This document shows, piece after piece, positions 22,012 through 31,201 of a stretch of 35,131 bases of DNA (positions within the stretch are counted from its first letter, which is position 1; each line of letters begins with the position of its first letter). The position numbers and the translations under genes were made by a program. Source of the stretch: Rhodoferax sp. (lineage in GTDB: Bacteria > Pseudomonadota > Gammaproteobacteria > Burkholderiales > Burkholderiaceae_C); NCBI RefSeq assembly GCF_010365055.1, contig NZ_JAAFHA010000053.1:1-35131 (forward strand), written 5' to 3'. Under the pieces are notes generated by a model, which did no database searches, was not told the origin of the DNA, and saw only the letters and a list, made by a program, of their open reading frames with translations.

Positions 22012-23457
22012 ATGTTAGTCAAAGCCGCGTCGCAGTCCTTGGTCGAACAGCTCGCTGAGCGTTTTGCCGAGCGCATTCGCACTGGCTTGCTGGCGCCGGG
22101 CACACGTTTGCCGTCGGTGCGCCAGTGCGCGCAGCAGCAGGGCGTGAGCCCGTCGACCGTGGTCGCGGCCTACGACCAGTTGCTGGCGCAGGGGCTGGTT
22201 GAGGCCCTCAAGAATCGCGGGTTTTATATAAGAAACAGGGCGGTAGCCCTCGTCAATAGTGCGCAAGAAGCTATAAATTCAATAGCAAAAGGTGACGCGC
22301 CAACAAGGCTCAACACGACGCTGGAAGCCCAGCACGTGCCGGTGAATGCCACGGCTTTGATCCGCGGCATGTTTCAGGGCAGCAGCGAGCAGCCGCAACC
22401 CGGCATGGGGGCGTTTCCACCGGACTGGCTGCACACCACGTTCATGGCCGCTGCCGTGCGCCGCGTCACCAGCGGCAAGCAGTTGCAGGCGTTCTCGCTG
22501 CAATATGGCGAGCCCGCTGGCGACGCTGGCTTGCGCCAGTCACTCTCCACCAAGCTCAACGCCCTGGCCATTCACGCCGCGCCGCAGCAGATCATCACCA
22601 CCGTGGGCGCCACCCACGCGTTGGACATTGTGAGTCGCACGCTGCTGCGCGCCGGTGATTACGTGATGGTTGAAGAGCCCGGCTGGGCGATTGAATTTGC
22701 CCGGCTCGATGCCCTGGGCATGCGCATCTTGCCGGTGCCGCGCGGCCCGGACGGGCCGGACCTGGCGGTGATGGCTCGTTATTGCGAGCTGCACAGCCCG
22801 AAGCTGTTTGTCAGTGTCAGCGTGTTTCACAACCCAACCGGCTACTGCCTGACGCCGGGCAGCGCCCACCGCGTGCTGCAGCTGGCCAATCAGCATGACT
22901 TTTATATTGTTGAAGATGACACCTACAGCCACATTGCGCCCGAACTCGCCACTCGCCTGTGCGCGCTGGACGGTTTGCAGCGCACCATTTATGTCAGCGG
23001 CTTTGCCAAAATTCTGGCACCCGGCTGGCGGGTGGGCTTCCTGGCGGCCCCCACCGCGCTGGTGGATCGTCTGCTTGACACCAAGTTGCTGGCCACGCTG
23101 ACCACCCCCGCGCTGCTCGAAAAAGCCCTGGCCTGGTGCATTGACCAGGGCCAGCTACGCCGCCATGCCGAGCGCATTCGTACGCGACTCAATCAGGCCC
23201 GGGGGCGCAGTGCCCGGCTGGCGCTGGCGGCGGGCTGTACCTTTGCCGCGCCACCGGCGGGGCTGTTTGGCTGGGTCGATACCGGTGTGGACACCGAGCT
23301 GCTTTCGCAGCGCATGCTGGACGTGGGTTATCTGCTGGCACCGGGTGCCCTGTTTCATGCCAATCGTGCGCCCAGCACGCTGATGCGCATCAACTTTTGC
23401 ACCACGCAGGACGCGCAGTTCTGGCAGGTGTTTCAGGCTGTCAGGGCGGCGATGTAG
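22012..23457 (+). CDS. MocR/PdxR-type transcriptional regulator (GntR wHTH fused to aminotransferase domain)
   Basis: A 481-residue regulator. Residues 1-75 form a GntR winged helix-turn-helix (LAERFAERIRTGLLAPGTRL, PSVRQCAQQQGVSPSTVVAA). Residues from about 110 form a fold-type-I aminotransferase domain that binds PLP, with FHNPTGYCLTPGS, VEDDTYSHIAPE and the lysine in YVSGFAKILAPGWRVGFLAAP (about residue 332). The linker between domains (about residues 72-92, RNRAVALVNSAQEAINSIA) is encoded by a palindromic repeat. It is divergent from the LysE gene and likely controls it in response to PLP or an amino-acid-derived ligand. Confidence 0.93.
   Translation: MLVKAASQSLVEQLAERFAERIRTGLLAPGTRLPSVRQCAQQQGVSPSTVVAAYDQLLAQGLVEALKNRGFYIRNRAVALVNSAQEAINSIAKGDAPTRLNTTLEAQHVPVNATALIRGMFQGSSEQPQPGMGAFPPDWLHTTFMAAAVRRVTSGKQLQAFSLQYGEPAGDAGLRQSLSTKLNALAIHAAPQQIITTVGATHALDIVSRTLLRAGDYVMVEEPGWAIEFARLDALGMRILPVPRGPDGPDLAVMARYCELHSPKLFVSVSVFHNPTGYCLTPGSAHRVLQLANQHDFYIVEDDTYSHIAPELATRLCALDGLQRTIYVSGFAKILAPGWRVGFLAAPTALVDRLLDTKLLATLTTPALLEKALAWCIDQGQLRRHAERIRTRLNQARGRSARLALAAGCTFAAPPAGLFGWVDTGVDTELLSQRMLDVGYLLAPGALFHANRAPSTLMRINFCTTQDAQFWQVFQAVRAAM
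22227..22286 (+). repeat. Palindromic repeat inside the MocR-type regulator gene (copy B)
   Basis: The element runs from TATAAGAAACAGGGCGGTAG to AGAAGCTATAAATTCAATAGC, exactly 60 bases (20 codons). It contains the dyads AGGGCGGTAGCCCT and GCTATAAATTCAATAGC. It aligns gap-free with copy A (16621-16680) at about 43 of 60 positions and encodes the interdomain linker without breaking the frame. Confidence 0.7.
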
Positions 23458-23498
23458 CCTGGATCGCATCCGGACACGCCAGCGCTGCCCGGGTCAGG

Positions 23499-24734
23499 TC
23501 AGCCGATGTAATTGAAGAGCGAGAGTTTTTGCACTTGTGCGTATGACTGCAGCGCGGCCTGGTAGCCGGTTTGCTGGTTCTGGAAGTCCGAGATGCCTTT
23601 GACCATGTCGAGGTCTTCGGCGCGCGAGCGGTCGGCCTCCAACTGGATGCTGCGCGCCTCCTGGTTGGACGTGATGCGGTCGGCGCGGTTGAGCAAGTCA
23701 CCGGCCTGGCCGCGCACCGCAGAGACGCGGCCCATGCCGATGTCGATGTTGCCCAGCGCCTGGCTGACGGCCTGGCTGGCAGCGGCGTTGCTGGGAGCGC
23801 TGCCAATGTCGCGAATGGCGTCGTCGAGGATGCTGAAGAGGCTGGGGCTGGGGTCGACTTGGACCGTGTCACCCGCCGTGGGTGTGCCTGTGATGGTGAG
23901 GGACAGACCCGGCATCTCTGTCACACCGAGGCCTTGGCTCGTGGTGTAACTCTTGGCGTTAACCGTAGCAATTGTGGTGGCCCCGTCCATGATTGTGTAG
24001 TCCACCGTGGTCAAACCGGTGGTCGTATCTACCGTGGTCGAGCCGAAGGTGAGGGTGTAGGACGCGCCAGTCGCTGCGGTGGGCGGATTCAATGTTACGG
24101 GGCTGGTTTTCAGATTGGTCGTGCCACCGCCCAGACTGACGTTGTAAACCCCGTCGCGCTGGGTTTGCAGCATAAACGCGCTGTCGCCATCGAGGGTAAA
24201 TGGAATTGCCACTTCACTGCTGGACGTTTGCCCCGGCAGCCCGTTGAAGGTGTAGTCGGCTGCCGCTGCTTGCGGTCCCACAAAGGGCTTGAGCGCGCTG
24301 CCCAAAGCGCTGAACAGGGGTTGCCCATTGCTGTCCTCGCGGTTGGCCAGCGACAAGACCTGATCGCGCAGACCTTGCAACTGGATGGCGATGGACTTGC
24401 GCTCGGCGGGGCCGTGCACGCCATTGCCAGAACTGACAACCAGTTCGCGGAAGTTTTGCAGCGCATCGGTGACATCGCCCAGGGTGCTCTCGGCCATGGC
24501 AATCGAGCCGCGCTGTGCCTCAAGCGCGCGCTGGTCGGTGGCGATGCGGCTGATGCGGGTCAGGGCCCGTTCCGCCTGGGCCGCGCCAGTCGGATCGTCG
24601 CTGGCGCGCACCACTTTCTTGCCGGAAGTCAGGTTTTCCTGCAGGTTTGACAGCGCCGATTGGCGCGCTGACAGATTGCGCAAGGCGTTGTCGTAGGTGT
24701 TGGCGGAACCGAGTCGGGTCGTTGCATTTGTCAT
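23499..24734 (-). CDS. flgL: Flagellar hook-filament junction protein FlgL (HAP3)
   Basis: A 411-residue flagellin-like junction protein. The conserved N-terminal helix region (RLGSANTYDNALRNLSARQS then LQENLTSGKKVVRASDDPTGA) and the C-terminal helix (YQAALQSYAQVQKLSLFNYIG) pair as in flagellins. The central part is a variable Thr/Gly-rich domain (about residues 170-290). It sits at the hook-filament junction with FlgK. The gene follows flgK by 26 bp and is last in the flg operon; its end converges with the MocR-type gene across a 41-bp gap. Confidence 0.95.
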   Translation of the reverse strand: MTNATTRLGSANTYDNALRNLSARQSALSNLQENLTSGKKVVRASDDPTGAAQAERALTRISRIATDQRALEAQRGSIAMAESTLGDVTDALQNFRELVVSSGNGVHGPAERKSIAIQLQGLRDQVLSLANREDSNGQPLFSALGSALKPFVGPQAAAADYTFNGLPGQTSSSEVAIPFTLDGDSAFMLQTQRDGVYNVSLGGGTTNLKTSPVTLNPPTAATGASYTLTFGSTTVDTTTGLTTVDYTIMDGATTIATVNAKSYTTSQGLGVTEMPGLSLTITGTPTAGDTVQVDPSPSLFSILDDAIRDIGSAPSNAAASQAVSQALGNIDIGMGRVSAVRGQAGDLLNRADRITSNQEARSIQLEADRSRAEDLDMVKGISDFQNQQTGYQAALQSYAQVQKLSLFNYIG

Positions 24735-24760
24735 GGTGTTTGCTCCTGGACGGCGTGGCT

Positions 24761-26758
24761 TCAGCGCAGGGTTTGAATCAGGGTGTCAAAAATGCCTTGC
24801 GCGATCTGGATCATCTTGGCCGACGCCTGGTAGGCCTGCTGGTACTGCAGCAGCTTGGCCGCCTCTTCGTCCAGGTTGACGCCCGCGACGCCCGTGCGGT
24901 CGCGTTCCAGATTGGCGGCGATCGAGCCCGAGATTTCAGCCGAGTAGTTGGCGCTCTGCGCGCGGATGCCAATTTGCGCGATCAGACTGGCATAGCCGTC
25001 GGTGAGCGCTGCGCCGTCAAACATCTTCGCATCGCGCAGGCCCATCATGGCGCCGGCATTGCCGGCGTTGAGGTTGCGAAAAGCGGCAGGCTGCTGCTGC
25101 ACGGTAAAGGTGTCACCGGCCTTGGGGACGCCTTGCAGCGTCAGCGACCATTGGCTCAAGGGGCTGGTGGCTGGCGCAGTACCCTCAATCGCCTGGCCTG
25201 GTGTGTAAGCAAATGTGGTGGCATTGGCTGTTGGCAACTCGTCGCTGCGGGTGTAGCTGTTGGCGCCGGTAAAGGTCAACACAACGGGTGTCAACGCGAC
25301 CGGGTTGCTGCGGGCCAGCAGGCTGCTGAGCTGCAGGCTCCCGGTGTTGCTGGTGCCCAGGCTGCCAGCTACCGGGCTGGCCACGGCCAAAGCCCGCGGT
25401 GTCGAAAACTCGGCGCTGATGTTGCTGGCCGAGGTGCTGAAGGGTTTGAGCAGAAAGCGATCACCGGCGGCGGGTGTGCCTGCACCACCCAACAGATTCA
25501 AACCATCAATGGCCTTGCCTGTATAAGGTCCTCCTGTGGGGTTTGTCGCCTCCTGGAACGAAAATACGCCTGCTGCAAAGCTGAAGTTTGTTAAGGCTCC
25601 ATCCGAGCGCCGGGTTACGCTGCCCTGGGTTGCCGAGGTGAAATTCACCTCGTAATCAGACGCAACAAATTTGGTCGCGTCGCCGATGTCCAGATTGAGA
25701 GAAGCCGGGACTGCCGGTAGTGCTGGCTTCGCATTCGTGGTGGCTGGCAGGACGTTGTTGGCAGTGAACACCATGGGTGTGAACAGGGCGCCGCCCGGAT
25801 TGCCATCCAGGTCCAGCCCCAGCTGATGCTGGTTGTTCATGCTGGTGCTGACGGCTAGCGTGAGCCGACCCAGCAGGTTGCGTCCTTCGACCAGGTCATT
25901 GTTCTGGAACCGCAGCAAGCCGGCCACCTCGCCACCGCCCAGTGAGCTTTCATCGAGCGTGATGAACTGCCCGCTGCGGTTCATCGTCAGCTTGCTCTTC
26001 AGGGGGTCGCCAAAGTCGTCCTTGCCGATGGAAAGCGGTGACACGGTGTTGCCCAGTACCAGGGCCTGGCTGCCTGCCAAAAAGATACCGACGGTGCCGT
26101 CGCTGGCGGCAATCGAGCTGGTTTGCACATACTGGTTGAGGTCGCGCACCAACTGGTCGCGCTGGTCCAGCAGATCGTTGGGGGGTTGGCCAGAGCCCTG
26201 GGTGCGCGCTATCTTGTCGTTGATTTCGGCAATGCTGTGCGCCAGGCTGTTGATGGTGCTGACTTTCTGGCCGAGCTCTTGCGTGACGCCAGCCTGCAAG
26301 TCGTCCAGATTTTGCGCGGCAGCCCGCATGCGTTTGGCGGTCTCGTCCACGCGCGTCAGCGCCACCGTGCGCGCGGTGAGATCGGTGGGTGCGTTGGCCA
26401 CGTCAGAGAACGCATTGAGCATGTCGTTGATGGCCGCACCGAGTCCAGCCGCGCCACCCGGGAAGACACCTTCGAGCTGCCTCAATTTGTCGGCCCGGGT
26501 GCTGTCGGCGGCGGAGGTGGAGCCGGCCAGTGCCGACTGGCGGGTCAGGAAGGCGCTGAAATTGCGCTGAATCGTCTGGACATCGACGCCTTTGCCGATG
26601 TAGCCGCTGCCGGTGTATTGGCCCTGCGTGGTTTGCAGGACCGCGCTCTGGCGCGAGTAACCCGGCGTGTTGACGTTCGCAATGTTGTTGCCTGCGGTCT
26701 GCAGCAGGACCTGGTTGGCCTGCAAGGCCCGCGTGCCGACGCTGAGAAGTCCGCTCAT
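24761..26758 (-). CDS. flgK: Flagellar hook-associated protein 1 FlgK (HAP1)
   Basis: A 665-residue hook-filament junction protein. The N-terminus has the rod/hook signature (LLSVGTRALQANQVLLQTAG then NNIANVNTPGYSRQSAVLQT) and the C-terminus has GVNLDEEAAKLLQYQQAYQA then SAKMIQIAQGIFDTLIQTLR. The middle is the exposed variable region. It joins hook (FlgE) to FlgL. The start ATG 26758 overlaps the flgJ stop (ATGA), indicating translational coupling. Length is somewhat above the enterobacterial form (about 550), as in many betaproteobacteria. Confidence 0.95.
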   Translation of the reverse strand: MSGLLSVGTRALQANQVLLQTAGNNIANVNTPGYSRQSAVLQTTQGQYTGSGYIGKGVDVQTIQRNFSAFLTRQSALAGSTSAADSTRADKLRQLEGVFPGGAAGLGAAINDMLNAFSDVANAPTDLTARTVALTRVDETAKRMRAAAQNLDDLQAGVTQELGQKVSTINSLAHSIAEINDKIARTQGSGQPPNDLLDQRDQLVRDLNQYVQTSSIAASDGTVGIFLAGSQALVLGNTVSPLSIGKDDFGDPLKSKLTMNRSGQFITLDESSLGGGEVAGLLRFQNNDLVEGRNLLGRLTLAVSTSMNNQHQLGLDLDGNPGGALFTPMVFTANNVLPATTNAKPALPAVPASLNLDIGDATKFVASDYEVNFTSATQGSVTRRSDGALTNFSFAAGVFSFQEATNPTGGPYTGKAIDGLNLLGGAGTPAAGDRFLLKPFSTSASNISAEFSTPRALAVASPVAGSLGTSNTGSLQLSSLLARSNPVALTPVVLTFTGANSYTRSDELPTANATTFAYTPGQAIEGTAPATSPLSQWSLTLQGVPKAGDTFTVQQQPAAFRNLNAGNAGAMMGLRDAKMFDGAALTDGYASLIAQIGIRAQSANYSAEISGSIAANLERDRTGVAGVNLDEEAAKLLQYQQAYQASAKMIQIAQGIFDTLIQTLR

Positions 26759-27681
26759 ATATTTTGTGCAACGACTTGCGCGCGCTGCAGCCGTTGCGTG
26801 GTGTCGATGGCGCGGCTCAGTTTGGCCGCGTAGTGCGGGTCGGTGGCGTAGCCCGCTTTTTGCAGGCCACTGGCAAACGCGTGCGCCGAGCCTGTTTGTT
26901 GGCTGGCCTGGGCGTAGCGCGGGCTCTTGGTAATGAGCCGGGCGTAATCCTGAAATGACGCCTCGTAGGAATCGTAGGCGCGAAATTTGGCCATCGTCTT
27001 TTTCGCGACCCCATGGACGTATTCCGTCGTGCTCACTTCGGCCACCTTGCCAGTCCAGCCAGCGCCGGCCTTGATGCCGAACAGGTTGTACGACGGCGCG
27101 CCGCCCTTCATCTTGATTTCATGCCGACCCCAGCCGGTCTCGTGGCCGGCCTGGCCCACCATGAAGCTGGCGGGAATGCCACTTGATTTTTCGACCTGGA
27201 TCGCCGCTGCGGTGTGATGCTGGACAAATTGGCTCTGGCTCAGCGTGGGGGTACTGCGGGGCGCCGCGCTGTTGGCACCGTAGGCGGCCAGCGCTGACGC
27301 TTTGCCAAGGGCACCGAACGATAAAGCGCTTGTTTTCTTGGTGGCACCTTGCGCACCGGCCTCGCTGCCGCCCATCTGGCGTGACAGTTGGGCTGCAATC
27401 AGATCGGACAAGCCGCCAGGCTGGCCCGACATCTGCACCGCAAATTGCTGGTCCAGCAGGTCGGTACCCAGGTCCCCGCCCGAACTCTCAAGCATGCCGG
27501 ACTTCATGGTGGCCTCGCGCATGCTCTTCATCAGCTCGCGCATGAAGAGCGACTCAAACTGTTTGGCCGCTTCCTTAATGGCGGCGGGCGTGTCTTGACC
27601 CGCCTGCAGCTTCAGGTTGTTGAGCGAACGGGCATCGGCCGCCAGCGCACCGGACGACGTGGAGAGTTGGCCGTAGCTCAT
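26755..27681 (-). CDS. flgJ: Flagellar rod cap and peptidoglycan hydrolase FlgJ
   Basis: A 308-residue two-domain protein. The N-terminal rod-cap domain has EAAKQFESLFMRELMKSMRE and DLLDQQFAVQMSGQPGGLSD. The C-terminal glucosaminidase/muramidase-type domain has VGQAGHETGWGRHEIKMKGG with the catalytic Glu, then SYNLFGIKAGAGW and AGYATDPHYAAKLSRAI. It helps assemble the rod and opens the periplasmic peptidoglycan for it. The dual-domain form is typical of beta- and gammaproteobacteria. The gene is joined to flgI and flgK by ATGA overlaps on both sides. Confidence 0.95.
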   Translation of the reverse strand: MSYGQLSTSSGALAADARSLNNLKLQAGQDTPAAIKEAAKQFESLFMRELMKSMREATMKSGMLESSGGDLGTDLLDQQFAVQMSGQPGGLSDLIAAQLSRQMGGSEAGAQGATKKTSALSFGALGKASALAAYGANSAAPRSTPTLSQSQFVQHHTAAAIQVEKSSGIPASFMVGQAGHETGWGRHEIKMKGGAPSYNLFGIKAGAGWTGKVAEVSTTEYVHGVAKKTMAKFRAYDSYEASFQDYARLITKSPRYAQASQQTGSAHAFASGLQKAGYATDPHYAAKLSRAIDTTQRLQRAQVVAQNI

Positions 27682-28826
27682 CAGATCACCTCCAGCTCCG
27701 CGTTCAGCGCGCCGGCCGCCTTGATGGCCTGCAAAATGGCCAGCAGGTCTTGCGGCGTGGCACCCAAGGCGTTCAGGGCGCGCACCACGTCAGACAACTG
27801 CGTTGACTTGGGCAGCTGAATCAGCATGCCGGGTTCTTGCCGGATCTGGATATTGCTTTTCTCGGCGACCACGGTTTGGCCGCCGGTCGACAAGGGGTTG
27901 GGTTGGCTTATCACCGGCGTGGTGGTGATGCTGACGGACAAATTACCGTGGGCAATGGCGCACTCGCCCAGGGTCACCGCCTGGTTCATCACAATCGAAC
28001 CGGTGCGTGAATTGATCACGACTTTGGCCGAAGGGACGGACGATTCAAGCTGCAGCTCTTCCATCTCGGCGATGAAGGAGACGCGAGCGTTCGAATCAGT
28101 GGGAGCGGTCACATCGATGGTGCGCCCATCCAGCGCCCGGGCGGCGTTGGCGCCAAAGCGCCGGTTGATGGCCTCGGCCACTTTGCGCGCGGTTTGAAAG
28201 TCCGAGGCTTGCAACCCCAGCGTAATGCTGGCGCCTTCAAGCAGTGGCGTGGGAACAATCCGCTCCACCTGCGCGCCCCCCGGAATGCGCCCGGCGCTGA
28301 GATGGTTGATCTGCACCTTGCTGCCGCCCGCTGCAGCACCGGCGCCGGCCACGATCAGGCTGCCCTGTGCCAACGCATAGACCTCACCATCAGCGCCTTT
28401 GAGCGGTGTCGTGATCAACATGCCGCCCTTGAGCGATTTGGCGTTGCCCATGCTGGAGACGTTGACGTCAATGGCCTGGCCGGGCCGGGCAAAGGCCGGC
28501 AGCGACGCCGTCACCAGCACCGCCGCCACGTTCTTGAGCTGCAACTTGGACACTGCCGCGTCGGGCAGCGTGATGCCGAGCTGCTGTAAATAATTGGTCA
28601 GTCCCTGGGCGGTGTAGGGCATCTGGGTGGTCTGGTCGCCCGTGCCGTCGAGCCCCACCACCAAGCCAAAGCCAGTCAACTGGTTGCTGCGCACACCTTC
28701 AACCGCCGCCACTTCCTTGATCCGGCTGGCCTGGGCCGTGCCGCTCGCCAAAAGGCTCAAGCTCAGCCACAACGCCGCCAGCAGCCAGTGCGGGCGAGTT
28801 GAATGTGGCGTGTTGAAAAATTGCAT
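27681..28826 (-). CDS. flgI: Flagellar P-ring protein FlgI
   Basis: A 381-residue precursor with a signal peptide (hydrophobic WLLAALWLSLSLLASGTAQA, cleavage before SRIKEV). Conserved regions include GVRSNQLTGFGLVVGLDGTGD, QTTQMPYTAQGLTNYLQQLG, VSSMGNAKSLKGGMLITTPL and, near the end, TQLSDVVRALNALGATPQDL. It forms the periplasmic P ring around the rod with help from the FlgA chaperone, which is encoded in this window. It ends in an ATGA overlap with flgJ. Confidence 0.96.
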   Translation of the reverse strand: MQFFNTPHSTRPHWLLAALWLSLSLLASGTAQASRIKEVAAVEGVRSNQLTGFGLVVGLDGTGDQTTQMPYTAQGLTNYLQQLGITLPDAAVSKLQLKNVAAVLVTASLPAFARPGQAIDVNVSSMGNAKSLKGGMLITTPLKGADGEVYALAQGSLIVAGAGAAAGGSKVQINHLSAGRIPGGAQVERIVPTPLLEGASITLGLQASDFQTARKVAEAINRRFGANAARALDGRTIDVTAPTDSNARVSFIAEMEELQLESSVPSAKVVINSRTGSIVMNQAVTLGECAIAHGNLSVSITTTPVISQPNPLSTGGQTVVAEKSNIQIRQEPGMLIQLPKSTQLSDVVRALNALGATPQDLLAILQAIKAAGALNAELEVI

Positions 28827-28859
28827 GAATGTGTCCCCTCGGCACTATTCTCATCAGCT

Positions 28860-29591
28860 TTAGAAGGGTAGAAAGCTAAAAAAGAACCGTGTTAACCAGC
28901 CAACTGTTTGCGCTTCAGCCTGCGCGCCGCGGCCCCTGGATTCGATACGGGCATTGGCGACCTGGCTTGAGTTGATCCGGTTGCCTGGCTGTATCAGGCG
29001 CGGGTCGATGGTGCCCGAGAAGCGCAACACATCGACATGCTGGTTGACCCCAATCTGCTTGTCGCCGGCCACCACCAGATGGCCGTTGGGCAGCACATTC
29101 ACGACCGTCGCGGTAATGGTGCCGGTGAAGGCATTGGCACTCTCGGTGCCGCCTTTGCCGGAAAAGTCGTTGGCCGAGGAGGTGCCCACGCCGGCTTTCA
29201 GATTCACCAGGTCAGCTGGCGATACCAGGGGGAAGGCCGAGACGCTGGCCGCACCCGATGTGGTGCGATTGGCAGTTGATTTGGAGACCTGACTGGCGGC
29301 CACGGTTTCGACGATCCTGATGGTGATCACGTCGCCGACCATGCGGGCGCGCGGGTCTTCAAAGGCGGGGCGGTAGCTGACGTTTTGAAACAGGCTGCCG
29401 CTTGTAGCCTGAGGGGCGGCGGGTGCGGCGGCCACGGGCTGCGGCGTGGCGGGCTCGACAAAGTCGACGCTCACGGGTTGCGGCAAGGAACCACAGGCGG
29501 ACAAAGTCAGGCCCAGAACCCCGGTCACAACACCGCCCCACACAGTGCGGGCCAACGCGCGCAGGCGGGTCGAGTGCAAAGCGATGTTCAT
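28860..29591 (-). CDS. flgH: Flagellar L-ring lipoprotein FlgH
   Basis: I choose ATG 29591 (MNIALHST), preceded by GAGG at a suitable distance, giving 243 residues; a GTG at 29603 overlapping the flgG stop is an alternative. The signal peptide ends in a lipobox, LTLSACGS, so the protein is lipid-anchored in the outer membrane. Conserved segments are ARMVGDVITIRIVET, NVLPNGHLVVAGDKQIGVNQ and VLRFSGTIDPRLIQPGNRIN. It forms the L ring, the outer-membrane bushing of the rod, with the P ring made by FlgI. Confidence 0.95.
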   Translation of the reverse strand: MNIALHSTRLRALARTVWGGVVTGVLGLTLSACGSLPQPVSVDFVEPATPQPVAAAPAAPQATSGSLFQNVSYRPAFEDPRARMVGDVITIRIVETVAASQVSKSTANRTTSGAASVSAFPLVSPADLVNLKAGVGTSSANDFSGKGGTESANAFTGTITATVVNVLPNGHLVVAGDKQIGVNQHVDVLRFSGTIDPRLIQPGNRINSSQVANARIESRGRGAQAEAQTVGWLTRFFFSFLPF

Positions 29592-29599
29592 GCGGCGCC

Positions 29600-30382
29600 T
29601 CACAGCTGCCCGAGCTTTTGCAGCATCTGATCCGATGTCTGGATCGCCTTGGAATTCATCTCATAAGCGCGCTGCGTCTGGATCATGGTCACCAGTTCCT
29701 GCACCACGTTGACGTTGGAGGTTTCCACATAGCCCTGCATCAATGCGCCCATACCGTCGGCGCCCGGCGTGCCGCTGTTGGGTTGGCCCGATGCCGTGCT
29801 TTCGGCGTACAGGTTTTGCCCCTTGGGGTCCAGCCCGGCCGGATTGACAAAGCTGGCCAGGCTGATGCTGCCAATGCCCTGCGGCGTGGGCGAGCCCGGG
29901 ATCTGCGCGGTGACGGTGCCGTCGCCGGCAATGGCAATGCTGGTGGCGTTGGCCGGCACCGTGACGCCGTTGGCAATGGGCAGGCCGGTGGCGGTGACCA
30001 ACTGGCCGCTTGAATCAACCTGGAATGAGCCATCACGCGTGTAGTTGGTGGTGCCGTCGGGCATGGTGACCTGAAAGAAACCATTGCCCTGAATCGCGAC
30101 ATCGAGCTTGTTGCCCGACTGCTGCAAATTGCCTTGGGAAAATGAGCGGCTGGTGGCCACGGTGCGCACCCCCAAACCTACCTGCAGGCCCGTCGGCAGT
30201 TGTGACTGCTCGGAGCTGTTGGAGCCGACCTGGCGCAGGTTCTGGTACATCAGGTCCTCAAACACGGCGGTGGCGCGCTTGAACCCGTTGGTTGACACGT
30301 TGGCCAGGTTGTTGGAGATGACATCCAGCTGCATTTGCTGGGCTTCCATGCCGGTCTTGGAGATCCACAGGGAGTTGATCAT
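29600..30382 (-). CDS. flgG: Flagellar distal rod protein FlgG
   Basis: A 260-residue distal rod protein. It begins [20 protein letters not shown] followed by [24 protein letters not shown], the rod/hook signature, and ends [20 protein letters not shown] then [20 protein letters not shown]. The length is the FlgG standard (260), which helps to separate it from FlgF and FlgE. It forms the rod passing through the P and L rings. It lies between flgF and flgH in the operon. Confidence 0.97.
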   Translation of the reverse strand: MINSLWISKTGMEAQQMQLDVISNNLANVSTNGFKRATAVFEDLMYQNLRQVGSNSSEQSQLPTGLQVGLGVRTVATSRSFSQGNLQQSGNKLDVAIQGNGFFQVTMPDGTTNYTRDGSFQVDSSGQLVTATGLPIANGVTVPANATSIAIAGDGTVTAQIPGSPTPQGIGSISLASFVNPAGLDPKGQNLYAESTASGQPNSGTPGADGMGALMQGYVETSNVNVVQELVTMIQTQRAYEMNSKAIQTSDQMLQKLGQL

Positions 30383-30420
30383 GATGCTGTCCTTGGCTTA
30401 AGAATAAATGGAGAAGGGCC

Positions 30421-31161
30421 CTAGCCCTGCAGGCCCAGCAGCTGAGCGGCCGAGCGGTCGTTTGATTCGGCGGTCTGCAGCAGGCGCATTTGGGTTTCAA
30501 ACTGGCGCGCGGTCTGGATCATGCCGACCATGGCTTCGATCGCGTTGACGTTCGAGCCCTCCAGCGAGCCCACCTGCACGCGGGCGTTGGTGTCACTGGG
30601 CAAGGGGTCGCCAGAGGTGGCGCGAAACAGGCCATCGTGGCTGCGCTTCAAGGGATCGTCCGCGGTCGGGGTCACGAGTTTCAGGCGACCCACTCCGGTG
30701 GGCGGCTGGTTGCCGACCCGGGCGCTCAAATTGCCGTCAAAGCCAATGGCCACTTCAGCACCCGGGGGAATGTCGATAGGGCCTCCGCCGTCGCCCAACA
30801 CGGGCAGGCCGCTGCTGGTGACCAGCGTGCCTTCCGGGGACACCTCAAACGAACCACTGCGCGTGTAAGACTCCGTTCCGTCCAGACCCTGCACGGTGAA
30901 CCAGGCATTGCCCGTGGTCATGGCGTCCAGGCTGCGCCCGGTGCGCTGCGCCGACCCGGGCGTATCAACGTAACCGGCGGTCGCTTCGATTGCCATGACA
31001 CGGGTGCTGGCGCCGTCGCCGCGCACCGGCACGGCGCGAAAAGTCGACAGCTCGGCCCGAAAGCCATTGGTGGAGACGTTGGCAAGGTTGTTCGACAGCA
31101 CCGACTGTCGCTGGGCCGCGGCATTGGCGCCCGACATCGCGGTGTAAATCAGACGGTCCAT
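30421..31161 (-). CDS. flgF: Flagellar proximal rod protein FlgF
   Basis: A 246-residue rod protein starting MDRLIYTAMSGANAAAQRQS then [20 protein letters not shown], typical for FlgF. It ends GSLEGSNVNAIEAMVGMIQT and ARQFETQMRLLQTAESNDRS. It forms part of the proximal rod with FlgB and FlgC. It is on the same strand, 38 bp before flgG and 40 bp after flgE. Confidence 0.96.
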   Translation of the reverse strand: MDRLIYTAMSGANAAAQRQSVLSNNLANVSTNGFRAELSTFRAVPVRGDGASTRVMAIEATAGYVDTPGSAQRTGRSLDAMTTGNAWFTVQGLDGTESYTRSGSFEVSPEGTLVTSSGLPVLGDGGGPIDIPPGAEVAIGFDGNLSARVGNQPPTGVGRLKLVTPTADDPLKRSHDGLFRATSGDPLPSDTNARVQVGSLEGSNVNAIEAMVGMIQTARQFETQMRLLQTAESNDRSAAQLLGLQG

Positions 31162-31201
31162 GGCGGCTCCTGTTCAGTAGCGGGCTAAGGGTCAGGGGCT
31201 C

